A DNA stretch of 64,000 bases, taken from the NCBI RefSeq assembly GCF_008704995.1, contig NZ_CP023747.1:4991501-5055500 (forward strand), given 5' to 3'. This DNA is from Streptomyces nodosus (GTDB taxonomy: Bacteria > Actinomycetota > Actinomycetes > Streptomycetales > Streptomycetaceae). The notes below the pieces were generated by a model. That model had not been told where the DNA came from. It made no database searches and was given only the letters and a program-made list of their open reading frames with translations. A program made the translations under genes and the position numbers. Of the stretch, positions 17,642 to 25,998 are shown piece by piece (position 1 is the stretch's first letter; every line of letters starts with the position of its first letter).

Positions 17642-17851
17642 ATGACCGAAGCAACGGATCTTGCCGAGCGCGCGGGCGACCGCGATCCGCGTGTGGGGCT
17701 GCGGGCGGTCGCCGCGCTGCGGAGGCTGCTGGAGCAATTGGAGGCGGTGCAGGTGCGCAGCGCGCGCAACCAGGGCTGGTCGTGGCAGGAGATCGCCGCG
17801 GAACTCGGAGTCAGCAGGCAGGCCGTGCACAAGAAGTACGGGAGGCAGTGA
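17642..17851 (+). CDS. Small helix-turn-helix protein
   Basis: 69-aa DNA-binding protein. Residues about 20-40 form a hydrophobic helix (RAVAALRRLLEQLEAVQVR) and the C-terminal third is a canonical HTH: WSWQEIAAELGVSRQAVHKKY. There is no sensor domain. It lies directly behind two tandem palindromes and its stop overlaps the next start (TGATG), so it is co-translated with the Clp-N protein. It is likely the autorepressor of this two-gene operon, possibly responding to proteotoxic state through its partner; this is inference. Confidence 0.8.
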   Translation: MTEATDLAERAGDRDPRVGLRAVAALRRLLEQLEAVQVRSARNQGWSWQEIAAELGVSRQAVHKKYGRQ

Positions 17852-18414
17852 TGTTCGAGCGGTTCACCAAGGACGCCCGCGCGGTGGTCACCGGCGCGGT
17901 CGAGCACTGTGAGGGGGCCGGGGAGAAACGCGTCGACGAGGCGCATCTGCTGCTCGCCCTCCTCGACCGTGAGGGCAGCCGGGCCTCGTTCGCCCTGACC
18001 TCGCTCGGGCTCTCCGGCCGGCGTGACGCGGTCGCGCGCGACCTGGCCGAGGCGCGTCGTCGGGGCGGTCTCTCCCGTGCCGACGCGGAGGCCCTCGCCG
18101 GGATCGGCATCGACCTGGCGGAGATCGTCTCGCGGGTCGAGGAGGCGCATGGCGAGGGCGCGCTGGTGGCGGGCCGCGCGGGCGGCGTACGGCGGCTCGG
18201 CCGACGGCCGTTCACCCCGGGGGCCAGGGACCTTCTCGCCGCATCCCTGCGCACCGCCGCCGCCCACGGCGACCGGCACATCGGCGACGAGCATCTGCTT
18301 CTCGCCCTGACCGCCCGGCCCGGTGTTCCCGCCGAGGTCCTCGCCGATCACGGGGTGACCCATGAGGCCCTGGAGCGCGTCCTCTGGGGCGGGGGAGGGG
18401 CGAAGGCCGGGTGA
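17851..18414 (+). CDS. Clp N-terminal domain protein without ATPase modules
   Basis: 187 aa with two Clp_N (ClpA/ClpC N-domain) repeats: VDEAHLLLALLDREG near residue 30 and IGDEHLLLALTARPG near residue 150. No Walker motifs, so it is not an unfoldase. Such stand-alone Clp-N proteins are thought to bind substrates or partner proteins, or to act as sensors for the Clp system. The ATG at 17851 shares one base with the HTH stop codon and has GGGAGG seven bases upstream. The pairing with an HTH regulator is recurrent in Streptomyces. Confidence 0.85.
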   Translation: MFERFTKDARAVVTGAVEHCEGAGEKRVDEAHLLLALLDREGSRASFALTSLGLSGRRDAVARDLAEARRRGGLSRADAEALAGIGIDLAEIVSRVEEAHGEGALVAGRAGGVRRLGRRPFTPGARDLLAASLRTAAAHGDRHIGDEHLLLALTARPGVPAEVLADHGVTHEALERVLWGGGGAKAG

Positions 18415-18500
18415 GCGGCCCCGCGGCGTTGACCCTCGGCCGCCGGGGCGGACCCTAGGGTAAAGCGGGTACTCGGTTGTTCCGCTTCCCTGGAGAGCCC

Positions 18501-19106
18501 GTGTCCCAGAGCCCGTCGTCCGCCCCGTCCGAGCCTCAGCCCGTGGAATTCGCCCCCGCGGCGGCGCCCGTCCGGGAGGCGGTGACCAAGCTTGGCGGGC
18601 AGCCCGTGTGGCTGGCGGAGCCGCAGTGGCCGCTGTCGCGGGCGACCGGCGCACCCATGCGGTTCCTCGGGCAGTTCTCCTTGGCGGGCGGTGGGCTGGG
18701 CTATCTGTTCATGACGGGGGACGACGGCGGTGTGTCCGTCGACGGAACCTGGGACCCGGAGGGCGGCGAGAACGCCCTGCTGGTCCAGCCCGGTGGGCGC
18801 CTCCCCGGCTTTGTCACCGTGGAGTCCCGGGCGGAGGGGCCGACGGCGGGCGCCGACCATCTGCCGCGCCCGGCCGGGGAGGACGGTACCGACCCGGACG
18901 GGCACGCCTGGCAGTTCTTCGGCGGGCCCGGGATCGAACCCCGTTGGCTCCAGGGCGAGGAGACCCCGGGCGACGGCTGGAGTCTGGTGGTCCAGCTGGA
19001 CTCCGGCCGGCTGCCCTTCCCCGTCGACTTCGGTGACTCCGGCGTGGGCTACGCCTTCGTCGCACCGGACGCCGGGGAAGGGCGCTTCCTGTGGCAGTGC
19101 ACCTGA
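18501..19106 (+). CDS. Conserved hypothetical protein (DUF1963-like)
   Basis: 201 aa from a GTG at 18501, with GGAGA four bases upstream; an in-frame TTG at 18477 is less likely. The sequence carries TKLGGQPVWLAEPQWP near residue 30, then RFLGQFSL, and ends with DFGDSGVGYAFVAPDAGEG. This order of motifs resembles YwqG/DUF1963 proteins, a family of unknown biochemical role. It lies alone between the Clp-N gene and the opposing PadR gene. Confidence 0.65.
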   Translation: MSQSPSSAPSEPQPVEFAPAAAPVREAVTKLGGQPVWLAEPQWPLSRATGAPMRFLGQFSLAGGGLGYLFMTGDDGGVSVDGTWDPEGGENALLVQPGGRLPGFVTVESRAEGPTAGADHLPRPAGEDGTDPDGHAWQFFGGPGIEPRWLQGEETPGDGWSLVVQLDSGRLPFPVDFGDSGVGYAFVAPDAGEGRFLWQCT

Positions 19107-19140
19107 GGGTCGGCCACGGCCGGACCTCCTGAGGGCGGAG

Positions 19141-20157
19141 TCAGACCTTCCCCGACCGCAGGGTCACCCCGATGTGCGCCGCGGCGGTCGACAGATGGCG
19201 GCGGGTCTCGCGGAGCTGCTCCTCCGTCACACCATGGTCGCGGGCCGCGTCACGGATGTCGTCGCGGAAGCGGTCCAGGAGCCGGTCGAGGACGCGGGCC
19301 GGATCGCCCGAGAGGTCCTCGTGCGCCCAGGACGGTTCGTATCTGCCGGGGAACTCCTCCGGGGTCGTGGAGTACTCCGCTTGTTCCGCCGCCCCGGAGG
19401 CGTCCGGGGTCCCCGTGCGGCCGAAGCCGTACTCCTTTCCGAAATCGCCGAATTCCTTGGCCAGTTCGGACAGGCCCTCGCGCACACCGGTCGGCCAGTC
19501 GCCCCGGGTGAAGGTGTCCTGCACCTGCTCCTGCACCCGTCGCGCGATGCGCTGCACCTCCTCCTGCGCCTGGGTGCGCGCCCGCTCCTGCGCCTCCTTG
19601 GCCTGGCGGCGGGCCCGCTGGGCCTCCTCACGGGCCCGGCGGCTCTCGTCCTTGGCGCGCCGGGTCTGTTCCTTCCACTCCTGCTTGACGCGGCGCATCT
19701 CCTCCTTGGCGGTGTGCCAGGCCTCGCCCTCCGAGGGTTCTCCGGGGCCGCCGTGTCCCTTGGTGCCCTGGCGGGCCTCGGAGGCCGCGGCCTGCATCTC
19801 GCGGCGCAGATCACCTGCCGCGCCCCGGACGTCCGCGCGGATCTCGGCGGCCAGTTCCGCGACCGATTCACGGATCTCCAGCTCCAGGTCGGCCAGTTCG
19901 CCGCTGCGGTCGGCCAGCTCGGCGCGGCCCGCGTCGGTGATCGCATACACCTTGCGGCCGCCCTCGGAGGTGTGGGTGACCAGTCCCTCGGACTCCAGCT
20001 TGGCGAGCCGGGGATAGACGGTGCCGGCGGAGGGCGCGTACAACCCCTGGAAGCGCTCCTCCAGCAGCCGAATCACCTCGTACCCGTGGCGGGGCGCCTC
20101 GTCCAGCAGCTTCAGCAGGTAGAGCCGCAGTCGTCCATGGGCGAAGACGGGAGGCAT
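19141..20157 (-). CDS. PadR-family regulator with long charged coiled-coil extension
   Basis: 338 aa. The first about 90 residues are a PadR winged helix (LLDEAPRHGYEVIRLLEERFQGLYAPSAGTVYPRLAKL and KVYAITDAGRAEL). The middle region (about 100-240) is a strongly charged Arg/Glu/Gln-rich helix (REEAQRARRQAKEAQERART) expected to form a coiled coil, much longer than in a typical PadR protein (about 110-180 aa). The C-terminal part is acidic. It starts 1 bp after the DUF4097 gene ends, so the two are co-transcribed. It probably represses the operon by binding the ATATCGCG repeats upstream. Confidence 0.85.
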   Translation of the reverse strand: MPPVFAHGRLRLYLLKLLDEAPRHGYEVIRLLEERFQGLYAPSAGTVYPRLAKLESEGLVTHTSEGGRKVYAITDAGRAELADRSGELADLELEIRESVAELAAEIRADVRGAAGDLRREMQAAASEARQGTKGHGGPGEPSEGEAWHTAKEEMRRVKQEWKEQTRRAKDESRRAREEAQRARRQAKEAQERARTQAQEEVQRIARRVQEQVQDTFTRGDWPTGVREGLSELAKEFGDFGKEYGFGRTGTPDASGAAEQAEYSTTPEEFPGRYEPSWAHEDLSGDPARVLDRLLDRFRDDIRDAARDHGVTEEQLRETRRHLSTAAAHIGVTLRSGKV

Positions 20158-20158
20158 C

Positions 20159-21088
20159 TCAGAGCCCCTTCTGCTCGGTCGGACCACCGGTCGTGCCATG
20201 GGAGGAACGATCGGACGGGACGGTGATGTCGCCGTCCTGCGCGGGGGCGTCCTCGGGGGGAGCGCCCCATGGCTGCTCCTCCGCGGGCGGGCGGCGGAGC
20301 AGGGCGATGGAGCCGGAGACCGTGGTCGCCTTCAGCCGTCCGTTGCCCCCGCCCAGGCGGCCCGTGATCTTCTTCGCGCCCCACTGGCCGGTCACCCGCA
20401 GATCGTCGAAGGCGTTGGACACCAGCCCGCTCGCCGTGTTCGCCTCGACCTCCGCGTCGGCCGGGTGGGGGAGGCGGACGGCGATCTCGCCCGAGACGCT
20501 GGTCAGCCGGGCGTCGGTGGGGCCGCTCGCGGGGTCGAGGTCCAGGATGATGGAGCCGCTCACGGAGTCGGCCTTCACCGACGGGCAGGCGCCCTCGATG
20601 ACGGTGAGATCGCCGGAGACGGAGTTGAGCCGCAGGTCACCCGCGACGTTCTGGGTCTCCACGCTCCCCGACACCGTGGTGGCGCGGACCGGACCGGAGA
20701 GGCCGACCAGGGTCGTCCCGCCCGTGACGCCCTTGACCTCGGCGCCGCCGTCGATCCCGGAGATCATGGCGTCGGCCCCGACCACCCCCACCTCCACACG
20801 GGTGGACGCCGGGACGGCCAGGGAGACGACCGCGCTGCGGCGCCAGCCCTTGCGGTCGAGCCACTGGAGGAAGCCCTTCCAGGGGAGGTCGTCGTACGCC
20901 ACGGTGAGGGTGCCGCCCTCCTGGGTCACCGTGAGCGGCGGGCCCTCGATCCGGGAGACCTCCATACGCGCGGAACCCTCGTCGGTGCCCACCACGTTGA
21001 CCGTCCCATTGACGATGCGTACATGGAGTGCCGTCACGGGGGCGTCGAAGGTGAGCTTCCTCGGCTCTGCGACGGACCACTCGGACAT
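20159..21088 (-). CDS. DUF4097 family beta-repeat protein
   Basis: 309 aa. From about residue 25 the sequence is a series of short beta-strand repeats with the recurring SVSG/TVSG pattern (RATTVSGSVETQNVAGDLRLNSVSGDL), the hallmark of DUF4097 right-handed beta-helix proteins. No signal peptide or membrane segment is visible. Function unknown; such genes are often paired with PadR regulators in operons responding to envelope stress. GAGGAGG precedes the ATG at 21088. Its tail after residue 270 is disordered (EEQPWGAPPEDAPAQDGD). Confidence 0.85.
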   Translation of the reverse strand: MSEWSVAEPRKLTFDAPVTALHVRIVNGTVNVVGTDEGSARMEVSRIEGPPLTVTQEGGTLTVAYDDLPWKGFLQWLDRKGWRRSAVVSLAVPASTRVEVGVVGADAMISGIDGGAEVKGVTGGTTLVGLSGPVRATTVSGSVETQNVAGDLRLNSVSGDLTVIEGACPSVKADSVSGSIILDLDPASGPTDARLTSVSGEIAVRLPHPADAEVEANTASGLVSNAFDDLRVTGQWGAKKITGRLGGGNGRLKATTVSGSIALLRRPPAEEQPWGAPPEDAPAQDGDITVPSDRSSHGTTGGPTEQKGL

Positions 21089-21132
21089 GGTGTTGACCTC
21101 CTCGGCCGGGACGCGGTGTGCTGCAACGCGCC

Positions 21133-21166
21133 ATATCGCGTCTTCTTCATTTCACGATATATCGCG
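21133..21166. promoter_or_regulatory. Probable PadR operator: repeated ATATCGCG with CGATATATCG palindrome
   Basis: ATATCGCG occurs at 21133-21140 and 21159-21166 (26 bp apart). The second copy is part of the palindrome CGATATATCG at 21155-21164. The element lies 45-78 bp upstream of the DUF4097-PadR operon and is an AT-rich island in a GC-rich region. Confidence 0.55.
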
Positions 21167-21808
21167 GGCCGGGAAAGTCAAGGAGTCCCACCCCTTCCGG
21201 GGACCCGCCGGAAGAGAGATTGACGACCCGTCGGGCACGGGACCCTGCCGGTGGGGCGAGCGGCGCGTCTCTGGGCGCCGGTGACAGGTGTATGGCCGGG
21301 GGCCGTGGGGGGACGCGCGGATGCGTACGGCCCGGAGGTGCCTTCGGGCCCGGTACGGGTGGAACCGGGGCAGGGCAGGGGGTAGTGGCGGGGCGGCTCG
21401 GGGAGGTCGCCGTCCGCGGTCCTGGGCGCGTGGTGCCATGCGGAGAAGGGCGGCGGCCTCCGTCCCGTGCGCACGGCACACGCGGGACGGGGCCGGGCAG
21501 GACCGTCGGCCGAGGAAGTGTCAGGACGCCGGGAGCGGGCCGGGCGCGGTGCTCGGCGACGACCGGGCCCGGGCGCGATCCGTGCCAGTGCCCGGCTCAC
21601 TGCCCGTGGACATGGCCACGACCGGCGTCCGACGCCGCAGCCAGCCGCAGCCAGCCGCAGCCAGCCGCAGCCAGCCGCAGCCAGCCGCAGCCAGCCGCAG
21701 CCAGCAGCGGCCCTCGGCGGCTCGCAACGGTCCTCGGCGCTCGGCCACGGTCCGCAGCAGCCCGACCCTGGGCCCCGGGCCCGGCCCCGTCGTACCGGTC
21801 GGGAAGAC
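21167..21808. other. Gene-poor stretch containing a 10-bp minisatellite
   Basis: About 640 bp without a credible gene; open frames here are GC-bias artefacts in several frames. The only notable structure is the 10-bp tandem repeat at 21641-21700. Confidence 0.6.
21641..21700. repeat. 10-bp tandem repeat, six copies
   Basis: Six perfect consecutive copies of CCAGCCGCAG, flanked by a partial copy on each side (from 21634 and to 21705). It lies between the DUF4097-PadR operon and the small gene at 21809. Such repeats are prone to slippage and may vary in copy number between strains. Confidence 0.9.
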
Positions 21809-21988
21809 CTACTCGTCGTCCTCGTCGTCCAGCCGGGCCAGCCAGGTCGCCAGGCGTTCCACCGGTACCTCGAAGTCCGGGTTGAGGTCGACGAAGGTAC
21901 GAAGCTGCTCGGCGAGCCACTCGAAGGTGATCTCTTCCTCGCCGCGCCGCTTCTCCAGCTCTTCGATGCCGCGGTCGGTGAAGTACAT
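21809..21988 (-). CDS. Small conserved protein (DUF6104-like)
   Basis: 59 aa, acidic and helical: begins MYFTDRGIEELEKRRGEEEI, then TFEWLAEQLRTFVDLNPDFE, then a segment ending DDEDDE. This short protein is widely conserved in Streptomyces with no known function. The ATG at 21988 is used because GGAG precedes it at a correct spacing; a longer upstream frame is not conserved-looking. It is divergent from the Trypco1 gene at 22147 and separated from it by 158 bp. Confidence 0.7.
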   Translation of the reverse strand: MYFTDRGIEELEKRRGEEEITFEWLAEQLRTFVDLNPDFEVPVERLATWLARLDDEDDE

Positions 21989-22146
21989 CGGTGGTGCTCC
22001 GTGGGTGGGTGAAGGGGGTGGGAGGGGACAGGAAAAGGATAGGCGGGAGCGCGGCGGCCCGGTGGGCGAGCGGGACTCTCGCGCGAAGCCCTCGGTGTCG
22101 CTAGCCTGCGCACCGACGACTGGGATCACGGGGGACGGGGGATGCC

Positions 22147-22623
22147 ATGGCGCAGGGATCGACGCGTACGGCCCGTATCGAGATGCCGGACGGCACACCG
22201 GTGTGGGCCCGGATATCCGGGGCCGAGGAGCTGTCGGCGCCGTCCGGGGAGCTGTCGTACACGGACACGGGATTCACCGACCGGGTGGAGGCGCGGGTCG
22301 AGAGCCTCCACTCGGTGGTGACCAGCGTGGCGCGTTCGCTGGCCGGGCCGCTGCGCGCGGTGCGGCCGGACGAGGTCAGCGTGGAGTTCGGGATCGAGCT
22401 GACCGCCAAGGCGGGCAAGGTGGTGGGACTGCTCGCGGACGGCGAGACCAAGGCCGGCATCACGGTCACCCTCACCTGGCACGGTGGCCCCCCGCCTCCC
22501 GACGCGCCCGGGAACGCGCCCTCGGCCCCCGGCGCGCCGGACAGCGCGCCGTCCGGGGGCGCGTCTCCCGGCGCTCGGGTGCACGGCGGCACCGGTGACG
22601 CCGGCGCTGGGGACGAAACATGA
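22147..22623 (+). CDS. Trypsin-co-occurring domain 1 (CU044_2847-type) protein
   Basis: 158 aa. The conserved core spans residues 10-115: ARIEMPDGTPVWARISG, then VESLHSVVTSVARSL and VSVEFGIELTAKAGKVVGLLADGE, ending in a TWHG segment. This is the small Trypco1 domain found beside trypsin-like proteases in vWA-MoxR conflict systems. The tail is Pro/Gly/Ala rich and disordered. It is the first gene of the locus and overlaps the protease gene by 4 bp (ATGA), so the two are made together. It probably binds or restrains the protease; that role is inferred from association. Confidence 0.85.
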   Translation: MAQGSTRTARIEMPDGTPVWARISGAEELSAPSGELSYTDTGFTDRVEARVESLHSVVTSVARSLAGPLRAVRPDEVSVEFGIELTAKAGKVVGLLADGETKAGITVTLTWHGGPPPPDAPGNAPSAPGAPDSAPSGGASPGARVHGGTGDAGAGDET

Positions 22624-24821
22624 CGGACGGGCACGCCCCGGGCGCATCGAGCGGCCTCGACGCGGCCCGCCGTGCACTGCGTGAACTCGTCATGGCGGCG
22701 ACCGTGCGCATCCATCGGCCGGGGGTCGGGTATGCCCTCGACGAGCCCGGCACATTTCTCGGCAGCGGGTTCTTCATCGCGCCGAACTGGGTTCTGACCT
22801 GCGCGCATGTGGCACTGGGCGGGGAAGGGGGCGAGGTCACCGTGGTGCATGGGACCGGCCCGGGGCACGACTGGTCCGCCGTGCCCGGCTCCGTCGCGGT
22901 GACGCTCCCGGAGCACCCGGGGGCCGCGGGGCACGGCAACTGGCCGACCCCGGACCTCGCCCTGGTCCAGCTCCGCGAGCCCGTCGACCACGACTGCGTC
23001 TATGTCTCCGAACGCCCCGCCGCGTACTACGGCGAGGGCAGGGTGTACTACGCCGGCTGGACCGCGATGGGCGGCCGGCTGCAGGCTCTGGACGGGCCCC
23101 TCTCGGTGCAGGGCACCCTGGGAGGGTGGTCGTCGGGGGTGCAGATGCGCCTCGGCCACAACGACCTTCCCCCGGGGGTCTCCGGAGGGCCCGTCATCGA
23201 CCCGCTGCGCGGTGAGGTCATCGGCGTCCTGAAGTCCAGGTCGGACCGCGGCGACGGGGGCACCTCCACCGGGATCGAGCAGCTGCGGGCGCTGTCCGTG
23301 CCCCGGGACGGCATACGCAGTGAGCACGGCGATCTCTACCAGGCCGTCTTCCACGCCCATGACCGCTACCACCGGGACCGGCAGCGGCACCCCGACTCGG
23401 ACCGTCCCACCTGGGCGGACGTGCAGGGCCGGCTCGGCGCACGGCCCGGACGCGCGCTCAGCCCCGACGAGCGGATCCAGTTGCTGGGCCGCCTCGCGGA
23501 CCTGCCGCCGCCGGTCAGCACCCGTGGACTGCTCGACGTCCTGGACACCCTGCCTGACCTCAGGGACGCGATCCCGCAGCCGGCTCCGCGCGGCTGGCGC
23601 GACGGCCTGGGCGCGCTCTACGAGGGCGCCCGTCAGGACGGCGCGCTGGAACTCGTGCTCCACTACGCGATGGGGGTCATGGCCGCCGAGCGGCCCTTCG
23701 AGACGCCCGGTACGGGCGACGCGGAACAGGCCCTGTGGGAGTGGGTGCGGCAGCACGCCGAGGGTCTCGGCCTGCGGTACCGCCGCGCCCTGGCCCAGCA
23801 GCGGATCGAACTGCTCCGGCGGCGCACCGCCCCCGCCCCGCTGCCCCCGCGGCACGGCACGGACGAGCCGCCGGGCCTCGCGCCCGCCCGGGCCGCCCCG
23901 GTGCACGACCCGGCGGTGGGCGCCGAGCCCGCGCACCCCCAGGCGTACGCCCTCGATGAGGCACTGCGCCCCTTCGCCCTGCTGGAACTCGTCCAGCGGG
24001 GCTGGGAACCGGACCGCTGCGACGGGCGGATCTCGGTGGCCCGCCCCGACGGAGAGGTCGTCCGCCTCGCCGAGGCCGAGCGGCTGTCGCTGACCGAGCT
24101 GCCGGGAGCGCTCACCGGACCGCTCGCGGAGGCCTTCCGCCACTGCGACCGGCCGGGACGGCCCGCCGTGCTCCAGGTCGCACTGCCCCGAACACTGCTC
24201 GGACTCCCCGTGGACGGCTGGCGGTCGGGGGCGGCCGACCGCCCGCTCGGCGCCGAACGCCCGGTCGTGGTGCGCTGCGCCGACCGCGACCGGGGGCCCG
24301 GCGCCGAGGAGTTCGAGGCGTTCGAGGCGTTCGAGAAAGAGCCCTTCGAGGTCGACGAGGAGCAACGGGAGCGGGAGGCCCGCTGGCGGTGGGTCCATGT
24401 GCACGACAGCCGGCCCGAAGTCCTCGACTGCGACGACGGGTTGCGCGTCCCCCTCCCCTCCCTGGACCGGCTGCGGGGACTGTCCCGCGGCGCGGTCCCC
24501 ATCCTGTGCCGCTACGGCGACCGACGGTTCGAGGACGACACCGCGGCACTCGCGCGCATCGTGCACGGCGGTTTCGGGGTGGCGCTGTGGCGCCGCTGGC
24601 GGGGACAGAAGGACGCCGTGTGCGGGGAGTTCCACCGCCGGGCGGGCGACACGGTCGCCGGGGCGGGCGGCGCCGAACGGCTTCCGGAGCTGGTGTACGA
24701 GCTGCGGGCGGGGCTGCGCGCGGGCCGGGCGGAGACCTACTGGGCCGACGGCATCGCCCTGCTCTACGACGATCCGCACCGGCCGCTGCCGGGAAGCGAC
24801 GAGCTGCTGGAGGCGCCGTGA
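22620..24821 (+). CDS. Trypsin-like serine protease with VMAP-type C-terminal region
   Basis: 733 aa. An S1-family domain at residues about 22-250 carries His63 (TCAHVA), Asp112 (TPDLALVQL) and Ser188 (PPGVSGGPV), a complete catalytic triad. No signal peptide, so the protease is cytoplasmic. A helical region (about 285-400) and a Pro-rich linker follow, then a C-terminal domain (about 450-733) with HVHDSRPEVLD and RRWRGQKDAVC segments, matching the C-terminal region of vWA-MoxR-associated proteins (VMAP). In VMAP systems the protease or other enzyme at this position is the effector or switch. Also note the EEFEAFEAFEKEPFE acidic repeat near residue 565. Confidence 0.82.
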   Translation: MTDGHAPGASSGLDAARRALRELVMAATVRIHRPGVGYALDEPGTFLGSGFFIAPNWVLTCAHVALGGEGGEVTVVHGTGPGHDWSAVPGSVAVTLPEHPGAAGHGNWPTPDLALVQLREPVDHDCVYVSERPAAYYGEGRVYYAGWTAMGGRLQALDGPLSVQGTLGGWSSGVQMRLGHNDLPPGVSGGPVIDPLRGEVIGVLKSRSDRGDGGTSTGIEQLRALSVPRDGIRSEHGDLYQAVFHAHDRYHRDRQRHPDSDRPTWADVQGRLGARPGRALSPDERIQLLGRLADLPPPVSTRGLLDVLDTLPDLRDAIPQPAPRGWRDGLGALYEGARQDGALELVLHYAMGVMAAERPFETPGTGDAEQALWEWVRQHAEGLGLRYRRALAQQRIELLRRRTAPAPLPPRHGTDEPPGLAPARAAPVHDPAVGAEPAHPQAYALDEALRPFALLELVQRGWEPDRCDGRISVARPDGEVVRLAEAERLSLTELPGALTGPLAEAFRHCDRPGRPAVLQVALPRTLLGLPVDGWRSGAADRPLGAERPVVVRCADRDRGPGAEEFEAFEAFEKEPFEVDEEQREREARWRWVHVHDSRPEVLDCDDGLRVPLPSLDRLRGLSRGAVPILCRYGDRRFEDDTAALARIVHGGFGVALWRRWRGQKDAVCGEFHRRAGDTVAGAGGAERLPELVYELRAGLRAGRAETYWADGIALLYDDPHRPLPGSDELLEAP

Positions 24822-24932
24822 GAGGACCGCACCCGAGGCCGTACCGCGCCCTTACCAGGTGTCCTGCGGATCGATACCGTGAAGCACGTTCCACGGCTGC
24901 CGAGGCGGACGAGTGACGACGAGGACCGGATC

Positions 24933-25991
24933 ATGAGCGAATCCAGCGAGTGGCTCATCTACCGAGGCGCCGGCGAACCCCACGAGGGGATCGACCGGCT
25001 GCCCGCGCCCCCTCCGTGGCGGGACTTCACCGGCCGGGACGCGGCGGCGGGCACGGGCGGCGAGGGGTCCGAGGACCGCAGGCTCGGCGCGCACCGTCAT
25101 CTGGCCGAGCTGCACCGGCCCGGCGCCGAGGAACTGGAGATGATCAACGCGGCGCTGTATCTGCGCCGCCCGCTGCTGGTCACCGGCAGCCCCGGGGCGG
25201 GCAAGAGCACCCTCGCCCACTCCGTCGCCTACGAGCTGGGGCTCGGCAACGTCCTGCGCTGGTCCATCGTCAGCCGCTCCACGCTCCAGGACGGCCTCTA
25301 TCACTACGACGCCATCGCCCGCCTCCAGGACGTGCAGATCGCGGCCCAGGGCAACGGCGGTGCCACGCCGCCCACGGAGGGAGGCCAGGGGTTCGGGACG
25401 GGCTCGCCCGGCGCGGCCGAGAACATCGGCAGCTATATCCGCCTCGGCCCCCTCGGCACCGCCCTGCTGCCCTCCGACACCCCGCGCGTGCTGCTCATCG
25501 ACGAGCTGGACAAGAGCGACATCGACCTCCCCAACGACCTGCTCAATGTGCTGGAGGAGGGGGAGTTCGCGATCCCCGAGCTGGAGCGCCTCGCCGACCG
25601 GCTGCCGGACGGCGAGGCCGAGGTGCTCACCGCCGACGGCACCAGGGCCCGGGTGCGGGACGGCAGGGTGCGCTGCCGTGCCTTCCCCTTCGTCGTCCTG
25701 ACCAGCAACGGGGAGCGCGACTTCCCCGCCCCGCTGATGCGCCGGTGCATCCACCTCCAGCTGGGCCGCCCCGACCACACGCGGCTCGCCACCTTCGTAC
25801 GCGCCCACCTCGGCGACGAGGCGGCCCGCGCGGGCGACGATCTGATCAGCCGCTTCCTGGAGCGGTCGCGCAGCGAACTCCTCGCCGCCGACCAGCTGCT
25901 GAACGCCATCTACCTCACCGACGCGGCTGCCCCGCCCAGCCGCGACCGCCTCGCCGATCTGCTCATCCAGCGACTCGACCGGCCGAGGTGA
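24933..25991 (+). CDS. MoxR-type AAA+ ATPase
   Basis: 352 aa, from an ATG at 24933 with GAGG upstream; a GTG at 24879 is in frame but less well placed. Walker A is GSPGAGKST (residues 85-93), Walker B VLLIDELDKSD, and sensor-1 VVLTSNGERDFP. The DLPNDLLNVLEEGEF segment is typical of MoxR/RavA-like ATPases. These rings act as chaperones for vWA partners. A 111-bp gap separates it from the protease gene and 7 bp from the vWA gene, so it is co-transcribed with the latter. In the three-part conflict system it is the ATP-driven component. Confidence 0.9.
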   Translation: MSESSEWLIYRGAGEPHEGIDRLPAPPPWRDFTGRDAAAGTGGEGSEDRRLGAHRHLAELHRPGAEELEMINAALYLRRPLLVTGSPGAGKSTLAHSVAYELGLGNVLRWSIVSRSTLQDGLYHYDAIARLQDVQIAAQGNGGATPPTEGGQGFGTGSPGAAENIGSYIRLGPLGTALLPSDTPRVLLIDELDKSDIDLPNDLLNVLEEGEFAIPELERLADRLPDGEAEVLTADGTRARVRDGRVRCRAFPFVVLTSNGERDFPAPLMRRCIHLQLGRPDHTRLATFVRAHLGDEAARAGDDLISRFLERSRSELLAADQLLNAIYLTDAAAPPSRDRLADLLIQRLDRPR

Positions 25992-25998
25992 GGCGCTG

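Noticed and set aside
21641..21705. 10-bp repeats considered as a CRISPR array
   Set aside because: Units are contiguous with no spacers and far too short; no cas genes are present.
21178..22113. Minus-strand frame spanning the 10-bp repeats
   Set aside because: Translation is mainly low-complexity Pro/Arg sequence; the only believable coding part nearby is the separate 59-aa gene at 21809-21988 in a different frame.
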